The notes beneath the pieces were generated by a model. That model worked only from the letters and a program-made list of their open reading frames with translations, did not search any database and was not told where the DNA came from. This document shows positions 11,266 through 17,316 of a stretch of 64,000 bases of DNA, in pieces. This DNA comes from Siphonodentalium dalli (lineage: Eukaryota; Mollusca; Scaphopoda; Gadilida; Siphonodentaliidae). Both the position numbers and the translations under genes were made by a program. Every line of letters begins with the position of its first letter. The first letter of the stretch is position 1. The stretch is taken from the NCBI GenBank assembly GCA_032622095.1, contig CP136066.1:47776911-47840910 (forward strand), written 5' to 3'.

Positions 11266-11490
11266 ACTTCCAAAAAGTTCAAAAAGGTCAAAAAGTTCAA
11301 AAAGTTCAAAAAGTTCAAAAAGTTCAAAAAGTTCAAAAATTTCAAAAAGTTCAAAAATTTCAAAAAGTTCAAAAATTTCAAAAACTTACAAAATTTCAAA
11401 AATTTCGAAAAACTTCAAAAACTTCAAAAACTTCACAAATTTCACAAATTTCACAAATTTCAAAAAACTTCAAAAATTAAACAAAATTCA
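11266..11490. repeat. 9-bp AAAAAGTTC microsatellite (left arm, long allele)
   Basis: AAAAAGTTC units are followed by variants such as AAAAATTTC and CACAAATTT. The inverted equivalent at about 15,540-15,612 is far shorter. Lysine/phenylalanine-rich and leucine-rich frames across it are artefacts of the 9-bp period. Confidence 0.92.
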
Positions 11491-11582
11491 GGATTTAGTC
11501 ATAAATGTGATCCGCTATATCAAATCCAGTCGGAAGTCGGGATTTTTTATCCTGTGCCAATGCATTCTCTTATATATGTAGT

Positions 11583-11725
11583 TGCCGCCGCCGCCGCCGG
11601 CGGCGGCGGCGGCTGTAATGCGCATGTCAACGCCGCGCCGCCGGCGGCGGCGGCGGCGGCAACTACATAATCCTATGGCATGCAAAGAAATTGGCCGCCG
11701 CCGCCGGCGGCGGCGGCGGCGGTTA
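11583..11725. repeat. GCC/GGC hairpin modules, left outer
   Basis: Two blocks of (GCC)n meeting (GGC)n surround the words AATGCGCATGTCAACGCC and AACTACATAATCC. Each block is self-complementary and should form a very stable GC hairpin. The mirrored blocks are at 15,287-15,440. Confidence 0.9.
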
Positions 11726-11734
11726 AGGATTTAG

Positions 11735-11914
11735 TCAGTGATGATACTGTTGTTGTTGTTGTTGTTGGTGTTGTTGGTGTTGTTGTTGTTGTTGTGGCTG
11801 ATGATACTGTTGTTGTTGTTGTTGTTCTGAAGGCGTGTGTTTAACTTTGATATGACGCTTCAAACTATCTTGCCAAGCATAGACACTTAAGCACTCTTCA
11901 CATTGATACTTCAT
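11735..11914 (-). CDS. C2H2 zinc-finger protein with Gln/His tail (left arm)
   Basis: A 59-residue frame runs from ATG at 11,914-11,912 to a TGA at 11,737-11,735. It is the mirror of 15,096-15,275. The N-terminal half carries one C2H2 finger (C-x2-C-x12-H-x4-H) and the C-terminal half is almost entirely Gln and His. A TATA box lies just upstream on this strand (11,959-11,968). The frame was missed by length filters because it is short. It probably binds nucleic acid or a protein partner; the target is unknown. Confidence 0.65.
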   Translation of the reverse strand: MKYQCEECLSVYAWQDSLKRHIKVKHTPSEQQQQQQYHQPQQQQQHQQHQQQQQQQYHH

Positions 11915-11958
11915 TTTCCTATATAATCAGTGATATCGAGCGTTCTTCTATGCACCTA

Positions 11959-11968
11959 TATTTATATA
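11959..11968 (-). promoter_or_regulatory. TATA box of the left zinc-finger gene
   Basis: TATATAAATA on the minus strand, about 45 bp upstream of the ATG. It is identical to the right-arm copy at 15,042-15,051. Confidence 0.6.
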
Positions 11969-11995
11969 GAACAGAAACAAGGGAAACGTGGTGGA

Positions 11996-12196
11996 CTAGT
12001 TAACTAGTTCAGGCTGTCGTTCACAACGTCTCTTAGTGTTGTTTGTACTGGATACAAATTTATCACATTGGCTACAATACAACCTACCTATCCAAATGTC
12101 AATGCAATTATGAGTGAATTCAATATGAGAGTATATATATAAGCATTTGTATCGACATCTCGTGAATCTATCGAAATATCTTACTTCTCTTTCCAA
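11996..12196 (-). pseudogene. Degenerate C2H2-finger-like frame (left arm)
   Basis: A 66-codon frame without an ATG, mirrored exactly at 14,814-15,014. Near its end is YCSQC followed by 12 residues and K-R-R-C. The spacing mimics the neighbouring C2H2 finger, but the zinc-binding histidines are replaced. It could be an exon reached by splicing or a decayed duplicate of the adjacent finger gene. Confidence 0.3.
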
Positions 12197-12363
12197 ATTG
12201 CGTAATAATTATGTTGAGGTTCAGTGGGTACGTCCTATATATCCAGCTGAAGGCAGAATGGACAATTGCTTCCTCTGATGTACAGTTAGTTTGAATCAGT
12301 AAACATATGCACATGATTGTGTCTGTGCAACTTGAAACAATACAATTAAAATCTGGTCGTTTT

Positions 12364-12398
12364 CGGCGGCGGCCGTAATGCGCATGTCAACGCCGCGC

Positions 12399-12444
<46 letters not shown>

Positions 12445-12446
12445 TA
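12364..12446. repeat. GCC/GGC hairpin module, left inner
   Basis: A (GGC)n run preceded by AATGCGCATGTCAACGCCGC and followed by GGTTAAGGATTTAGTCA, the same borders as the outer modules. The mirror is 14,574-14,647. Confidence 0.88.
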
Positions 12447-12580
12447 AGGATTTAGTCACAAATATGGCTTGTTTCCATTCATCGGATAACTATGGGGGTA
12501 AGGTGGTGAGCGCCACCGAAAAAAGCAAGTGAGCGAGGGAAAAAAGAGAAAAATAACATGACAAGTGGTACATAGTACAA

Positions 12581-12586
12581 TTTATT
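12581..12586 (-). terminator. Polyadenylation signal of the left Bcl-2-like gene
   Basis: AATAAA on the minus strand, 7 bp after the predicted TAG stop (12,596-12,594). It is the same arrangement as at 14,433-14,438. Confidence 0.55.
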
Positions 12587-12593
12587 ATATTAA

Positions 12594-12684
12594 CTATTCA
12601 CTGTCACTTTCGTCCGAATTGTCATCACTTTCGTCAGATGTGTCATTTGTTTCGTCCATGAACTTTTCTAGCAATGGTCTGTAC

Positions 12685-12722
<38 letters not shown>

Positions 12723-13350
12723 CTACACACAATTGATATTAATATGTTTGCCAATAATTTACACATCCATGAATCGATCTGAAAACATTATGGTTCATTG
12801 TCAACATTTTTGACGAGTAGTTGTCAATATTTAGACATTCCTGGAAGAAATTATCCCAACTGCCTTCCCGTTCGACCCATTGGTCAGTGTATAATGTCAC
12901 GATAGTGTGTGCCCATTGCACAATTTCGCTGACCAATGAGAAGTCGTTGTCTTTGTATGCTTTTAAACACATTTTTCCTGTGAACAGGAATGCAGCCATT
13001 ATTCTCTCCCATGTGTAGGGGCCATCTTCCCGAAATATTTGGTCCAACAAGTCACTAAATATATAGGGAAAATGATCCCTATCGTAATTGTCCAATTTCC
13101 CTGTCAGCTCATTTAACAGCCACATGTTATAATTTTCCAGCTGTTGAAGTATTCTTCTTGTGCAGTCACGTATTTCATCTAACTCTGATAAATAAAAGTT
13201 ATTAGTGTCTGTGTAATGAAAGCCGTTTCTCAGAATGATATGCCTGACATAACTTTTCATCAAATATTTCGTAACAGCGCCAACTTCCATACTGTTCAAT
13301 TTCTTGAGCTGTGTATCCATTATTATTTTTTTCCCTTCTACGTCAGACAT
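12594..13350 (-). CDS. Bcl-2 family protein, left-arm copy
   Basis: The uninterrupted frame is 13,350-12,739 (203 codons). It is a near-identical twin of the right-arm gene, differing at two residues (Gly instead of Glu at position 84, Gln instead of Asn at 104). BH1 is visible at about residues 103-125 (IFREDGPYTWERIMAAFLF) and BH2 at about 158-172 (WVEREGSWDNFF). A GT...AG interval at 12,762-12,684 (79 bp, containing the TA microsatellite) would join codon 196 to a 29-codon acidic exon ending at TAG 12,596-12,594. The unspliced frame instead ends six codons further on. Neither form has a C-terminal membrane anchor. The gene is transcribed away from the centre of the palindrome. Family members bind BH3 proteins or mitochondrial membranes to control apoptosis. 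A pro-survival role is inferred, not shown. Confidence 0.82.
12684..12762 (-). other. Predicted 79-bp intron with (TA)n, left arm
   Basis: On the minus strand it starts GTAAAT and ends TTAAAG, and it contains the (TA)n tract. It has the same length as the right-arm interval 14,257-14,335. No branch point is assignable. Confidence 0.45.
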
Positions 13351-13370
13351 AAAATATCAACAGTCCCTTT

Positions 13371-13392
13371 ATTATGTTGAGTCAGCTAACCA
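13371..13392 (-). promoter_or_regulatory. Compact promoter of the left Bcl-2-like gene
   Basis: Read on the minus strand: ATTGG (inverted CCAAT), then TGACTCA (a perfect AP-1 site, 13,384-13,378), then a TAATAAA TATA-like word about 20 bp before the ATG. It mirrors 13,625-13,653. Confidence 0.5.
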
Positions 13393-13494
13393 ATCAAAAT
13401 GCATGATATTAACGTGTTCCGACATGTTTCATTTCTAATTTTAGATGTTAAATGTGCCGACATTGTTCTTTGTTGTTGTAAAAAAATTGGCGCG

Positions 13495-13524
13495 GCGGCA
13501 GTGAGGGGTGAGGGGGGCCGCACG
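13495..13524. other. G-rich spacer at the centre of the palindrome
   Basis: Thirty bases lie between the arms. They are flanked by GCGGC and GCCGC, which can extend the stem, leaving a loop of about 20 bases with GGGG and GGGGGG runs. It is the only non-symmetrical part of the core and would be the loop of a snap-back hairpin. Confidence 0.8.
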
Positions 13525-13624
13525 CGCGCCAATTTTTTTACAACAACAAAGAACAATGTCGGCACATTTAACATCTAAAATTAGAAATGAAACATGTCGG
13601 GACACGTTAATATCATGCATTTTG

Positions 13625-13653
13625 ATTGGTTAGCTGACTCAACATAATAAAGG
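13625..13653 (+). promoter_or_regulatory. Compact promoter of the right Bcl-2-like gene
   Basis: ATTGG (inverted CCAAT, 13,625-13,629), TGACTCA (perfect AP-1 consensus, 13,635-13,641) and ATAATAAAG (TATA-like, 13,645-13,653) lie within 45 bp of the ATG at 13,669. The short leader and tight packing resemble compact viral or immediate-response promoters; that comparison is inference. Confidence 0.5.
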
Positions 13654-13668
13654 GACTGTTGATATTTT

Positions 13669-14296
13669 ATGTCTGACGTAGAAGGGAAAAAAATAATAAT
13701 GGATACACAGCTCAAGAAATTGAACAGTATGGAAGTTGGCGCTGTTACGAAATATTTGATGAAAAGTTATGTCAGGCATATCATTCTGAGAAACGGCTTT
13801 CATTACACAGACACTAATAACTTTTATTTATCAGAGTTAGATGAAATACGTGACTGCACAAGAAGAATACTTCAACAGCTGGAAAATTATAACATGTGGC
13901 TGTTAAATGAGCTGACAGAGAAATTGGACAATTACGATAGGGATCATTTTCCCTATATATTTAGTGACTTGTTGGACAATATATTTCGGGAAGATGGCCC
14001 CTACACATGGGAGAGAATAATGGCTGCATTCCTGTTCACAGGAAAAATGTGTTTAAAAGCATACAAAGACAACGACTTCTCATTGGTCAGCGAAATTGTG
14101 CAATGGGCACACACTATCGTGACATTATACACTGACCAATGGGTCGAACGGGAAGGCAGTTGGGATAATTTCTTCCAGGAATGTCTAAATATTGACAACT
14201 ACTCGTCAAAAATGTTGACAATGAACCATAATGTTTTCAGATCGATTCATGGATGTGTAAATTATTGGCAAACATATTAATATCAATTGTGTGTAG

Positions 14297-14334
<38 letters not shown>

Positions 14335-14425
14335 GTACAGACCATTGCTAGAAAAGTTCATGGACGAAACAAATGACACATCTGACGAAAGTGATGACAA
14401 TTCGGACGAAAGTGACAGTGAATAG
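13669..14425 (+). CDS. Bcl-2 family protein, right-arm copy
   Basis: The continuous frame is 13,669-14,280 (203 codons). BH1 is at about residues 103-125, with the Asp-Gly...Trp-x-Arg-Ile pattern and a hydrophobic helix ending FLFTGKMCL. BH2 is at 158-172, with W..REGSWDNFF in place of the usual Trp...Gly-Gly-Trp. A BH3-like amphipathic helix lies at about 54-72 and a first helix at about 25-41, so the whole Bcl-2 fold is accounted for. Length is typical of the family. There is no transmembrane tail. Instead a plausible 79-bp intron (14,257-14,335) leads to a 29-codon Asp/Glu/Ser-rich exon ending TAG at 14,423-14,425, with AATAAA 7 bp later. Soluble Bcl-2 proteins without an anchor are common in viruses. 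Host capture or viral origin are both possible. The apoptosis role is inferred from the family. Confidence 0.85.
14257..14335 (+). other. Predicted 79-bp intron with (TA)n, right arm
   Basis: GTAAAT donor after a phase-0 codon and TTAAAG acceptor before a phase-0 codon. The interior is mostly (TA)n. Support comes from the open acidic frame that follows and from the polyadenylation signal directly after its stop. Confidence 0.45.
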
Positions 14426-14432
14426 TTAATAT

Positions 14433-14438
14433 AATAAA
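14433..14438 (+). terminator. Polyadenylation signal of the right Bcl-2-like gene
   Basis: AATAAA 7 bp after the TAG at 14,423-14,425. No AATAAA follows the unspliced stop at 14,278-14,280 before this point. Confidence 0.55.
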
Positions 14439-14573
14439 TTGTACTATGTACCACTTGTCATGTTATTTTTCTCTTTTTTCCCTCGCTCACTTGCTTTTTT
14501 CGGTGGCGCTCACCACCTTACCCCCATAGTTATCCGATGAATGGAAACAAGCCATATTTGTGACTAAATCCTT

Positions 14574-14574
14574 A

Positions 14575-14611
<37 letters not shown>

Positions 14612-14647
14612 GCGCGGCGTTGACATGCGCATTACGGCCGCCGCCGA
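14574..14647. repeat. GCC/GGC hairpin module, right inner
   Basis: (GCC)n followed by GGCGGCGCGGCGTTGACATG, CGCATTACGGCC and GCCGCC, bordered on the left by TGACTAAATCCTTAA. Mirror of 12,364-12,446. Confidence 0.88.
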
Positions 14648-14813
14648 AAACGACCAGATTTTAATTGTATTGTTTCAAGTTGCACAGACACAATCATGTG
14701 CATATGTTTACTGATTCAAACTAACTGTACATCAGAGGAAGCAATTGTCCATTCTGCCTTCAGCTGGATATATAGGACGTACCCACTGAACCTCAACATA
14801 ATTATTACGCAAT

Positions 14814-15014
14814 TTGGAAAGAGAAGTAAGATATTTCGATAGATTCACGAGATGTCGATACAAATGCTTATATATATACTCTCATATTGAATTCACTCAT
14901 AATTGCATTGACATTTGGATAGGTAGGTTGTATTGTAGCCAATGTGATAAATTTGTATCCAGTACAAACAACACTAAGAGACGTTGTGAACGACAGCCTG
15001 AACTAGTTAACTAG
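14814..15014 (+). pseudogene. Degenerate C2H2-finger-like frame (right arm)
   Basis: Mirror of 11,996-12,196. The frame is open from 14,802 to 15,014 with no ATG. Its C-terminal CxxC plus KRRC spacing looks like a finger whose histidines have been lost. It may be an exon or a relic. Confidence 0.3.
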
Positions 15015-15041
15015 TCCACCACGTTTCCCTTGTTTCTGTTC

Positions 15042-15051
15042 TATATAAATA
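15042..15051 (+). promoter_or_regulatory. TATA box of the right zinc-finger gene
   Basis: TATATAAATA, a canonical TATA box, about 45 bp before the ATG at 15,096. Confidence 0.6.
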
Positions 15052-15095
15052 TAGGTGCATAGAAGAACGCTCGATATCACTGATTATATAGGAAA

Positions 15096-15275
15096 ATGAA
15101 GTATCAATGTGAAGAGTGCTTAAGTGTCTATGCTTGGCAAGATAGTTTGAAGCGTCATATCAAAGTTAAACACACGCCTTCAGAACAACAACAACAACAA
15201 CAGTATCATCAGCCACAACAACAACAACAACACCAACAACACCAACAACAACAACAACAACAGTATCATCACTGA
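15096..15275 (+). CDS. C2H2 zinc-finger protein with Gln/His tail (right arm)
   Basis: ATG 15,096 to TGA 15,273-15,275, 59 residues. The first half (MKYQCEECLSVY...) carries a single C2H2 finger, C-x2-C-x12-H-x4-H, with a basic helix. From residue 31 on it is nearly all Gln and His, encoded by CAA/CAC repeats. A TATA box precedes it and a GCC/GGC module begins right after the stop. It is transcribed in the same direction as the right Bcl-2-like gene. A single finger with a polyQ tail could act as a regulator or a protein-binding adaptor. The identical product is encoded in the left arm. Confidence 0.68.
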   Translation: MKYQCEECLSVYAWQDSLKRHIKVKHTPSEQQQQQQYHQPQQQQQHQQHQQQQQQQYHH

Positions 15276-15286
15276 CTAAATCCTTA

Positions 15287-15440
15287 ACCGCCGCCGCCGC
15301 CGCCGCCGCCGCCGACGCCGGCGGCGGCGGCCAATTTCTTTGCATGCCATAGGATTATGTAGTTGCCGCCGCCGCCGCCGGCGGCGCGGCGTTGACATGC
15401 GCATTACAGCCGCCGCCGCCGCCGGCGGCGGCGGCGGCAA
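15287..15440. repeat. GCC/GGC hairpin modules, right outer
   Basis: Three (GCC)n/(GGC)n blocks contain the recurring words TGCCATAGGATTATGTAGTT and GTTGACATGCGCATTACAGC. The last block ends in the word CATATATAAGAGAATGCATT, which is shared with dispersed palindromic repeats elsewhere in the window. Confidence 0.9.
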
Positions 15441-15825
15441 CTACATATATAAGAGAATGCATTGGCACAGGATAAAAAATCCCGACTTCCGACTGGATTT
15501 GATATAGCGGATCACATTTATGACTAAATCCTGAATTTTGTTTAATTTTTGAAGTTTTTTGAACTTTTTGAACTTTTTGAACTTTTTGAACTTTTTGAAC
15601 TTTTTGGAAGTTTTCAATGCGAGTGTCACTTTAACATTATCCCACAGTGTGCGCCATGTGTTACTTTAACATTCATCCATAGTGAGTGTCACTTTAATAA
15701 TCATCCCCCGTGAGAGACCAGTATCCCTTTAATATTCAAGACTGAAGCTACCCCACCGAGATCATCACGTGATATACATGTAGATAATATACCATTCATA
15801 TGGAGAAATCTGGATATAACCAGCG

Positions 15826-15845
15826 GGTCATGTCCGGACATGTCC
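15826..15845. promoter_or_regulatory. p53-family-like response element, right terminus
   Basis: GGTCATGTCC abutting GGACATGTCC, the inverted copy of 11,031-11,050. One of 20 positions departs from two adjacent RRRCWWGYYY half-sites. Confidence 0.4.
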
Positions 15846-15963
15846 AACCGATACAAACAGACCGACGCGTGGGCGGAGAATATAGGTCAAACTCCAACGG
15901 TAGTACTGCAGAGAATGTAGGTCAAACTGTCTAGACTGCCACCAAACAGGCGGGGTATCATCA

Positions 15964-15969
15964 TGCATA
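15964..15969. other. Target-site duplication TGCATA, right
   Basis: Direct repeat of 10,907-10,912 abutting the right end of the palindrome. Confidence 0.85.
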
Positions 15970-17194
15970 TTCTGGGCAGATTTGTGAGATTGTTCGATTG
16001 CGAAGGCAAATCTAGTCACGTAGCTATTCTATATGCGCCTGTTCATATGCCAGACGACCCCCTGATTGCAGCTATTTTCCAATATGGCAAGATTGTCGAA
16101 GATTCTTACAAAAGGGCCACAATCGGTGACACCAAGATTCAAACTGGGACCAGGTATTTACAAATAACCGATTGTGATGAACTGCCAAGGATATTGAAAG
16201 TTGATGAACATGAGCTCATATTACTGTCAGACAAAGCTAAATCTGACTGTCCCCAATGCGGACAAAAGGCATTCCAGGTGGGAAAGGTGGGCGATGTCTC
16301 AGCAATGAACACAGCTCACTTCAGTGTACTTCGAAGGACATTATATGTCGAGCGTGTCTGCTATTCGGTCACCGCCGCGGGTCAATCCAGTGTCCCAAGC
16401 GTGCTACAGAATTCAGTCATACACGAGCAGGCCTAATGAGAGGTGCGATAATACGGACTCGAATAGGGACACAGATGATTTCGTTCTTGTCGACGACGCA
16501 TGTAGTACGCCCGAAGAGCCCGATAAGAAGCCAATCAACTACACCGATCAGGCATCGACTCCAAGTCGGAAAAGGGTGTAAACATTGACTCAGTCCCCCT
16601 TGGTGCGAGTAACTGTTATAACTTGCCATTACGCGATCCCAAGCTAATAGTGTTCAATAAGTCAGGTGCATCAATGGGCAATGTTAACGAACTACTCCAG
16701 TGTGTAAGAGAGGACAATAGTGGATCCGTGAGTTCCATTCAGCAAGTATAACTGTTCACCTTGGTACTAACGACATACTGCACAGCGACATTGACTATGA
16801 TCTTGTCGTGCAACCTTCGGCGACGGCTTAGATATAATCAGACACGAATTCCCAACAGCAGTTGTTAATTTGTGCACGGTCCCACCTCGTAAAGGGAGAG
16901 GAAACAGAATGCAAGAGTTCAACGAGACATCTTACAAACTAAATAAATTTATAGAAAAGCTCTGCAAAAGGAATATGTCTGACATATGTAGACACTATGC
17001 ACCTTTACTGGAACACAGAATGGTTCGTGATTCGCTCCCTCTTTAAGGCAGACGACCATTCTGGGCTACACTTAGATCCCGAAGGTAAAAAGGAGATAGC
17101 TTCTTCAATCGAATTCGAGACAGCAGAGAGCAGGACACGTACTAGAAGCGCCAATACACCACCGGAACAAACGAAGAGCGCCAAATTCGAATAA
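15964..17194 (+). pseudogene. LINE ORF1, 3' segment: zinc knuckle and SGNH-esterase-like domain
   Basis: The frame resumes after the palindrome (HILGRFVRLFDCEG...). A CCHC zinc knuckle, C-x2-C-x4-H-x6-C, lies near 16,345-16,400 in a neighbouring frame. Further on, HLGTND at 16,757-16,774 and the D-H-S-G-L-H block at 17,054-17,071 match the Asn and Asp/His blocks of SGNH (GDSL) hydrolases. An esterase domain is known in ORF1 of CR1/L2-type LINEs. Frameshifts and stops (for example near 16,300, 16,630 and 16,830) make this non-functional. Its likely ancestral role was RNA binding and particle formation. Confidence 0.75.
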
Positions 17195-17316
17195 TTGTCA
17201 AAATCACGTGCATAGTCGAGTGGTTGTTCTACGAAACAATGTTCAATCTCACTAAAACAGTGTTCCAATGATTCTGATTTAAATTGTGTATTTAATGATG
17301 TTATTTCTAATATTGT

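Larger units (their letters stand above)
10913..13494. repeat. Left arm of the palindrome
   Basis: This is the inverted copy of 13,525-15,963. It is about 140 bp longer, mainly because of a longer AAAAAGTTC array. Confidence 0.9.
10913..15963. mobile_element. 5,051-bp palindromic element carrying twin Bcl-2-like and C2H2 genes
   Basis: The element begins TGATGATACCCCGCC and ends with the exact reverse complement, GGCGGGGTATCATCA, so it has TG...CA termini. The left arm (10,913-13,494) and right arm (13,525-15,963) are near-identical inverted copies. The first and last ~140 bp match perfectly by eye, and the 203-codon ORFs differ at only two residues. The main differences are in simple repeats, for example a 9-bp array of ~225 bp on the left and ~78 bp on the right. 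Each arm holds, from the centre outward, a promoter, a Bcl-2-like gene, a GCC/GGC module, a degenerate finger frame, a zinc-finger gene, more GCC/GGC modules and the terminus. No transposase, integrase or polymerase is visible, so movement would need a helper. The 6-bp duplication fits retroviral-type or Polinton-type integrases, but that is inference. Confidence 0.88.
13525..15963. repeat. Right arm of the palindrome
   Basis: This is the inverted copy of 10,913-13,494. Sequence identity is very high in the coding and terminal parts. Confidence 0.9.

Noticed and set aside
11208-11670. Lys/Phe-rich and Leu/Phe-rich frames in the left arm
   Set aside because: They are products of the 9-bp AAAAAGTTC array and the GCC/GGC block. 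The right arm does not preserve their length.
10913-15963. Possibility that the palindrome is a read or assembly foldback artefact
   Set aside because: The two outer flanks are different, consecutive parts of one LINE ORF1. Both ends abut the same hexamer, and the arms differ in array length and at two codons. A foldback artefact would repeat the LINE flank in inverse.
16997-17268. Separate small genes on both strands in the LINE ORF1-ORF2 junction
   Set aside because: The plus-strand frame is the esterase-like end of ORF1 and the minus-strand frame is its shadow.
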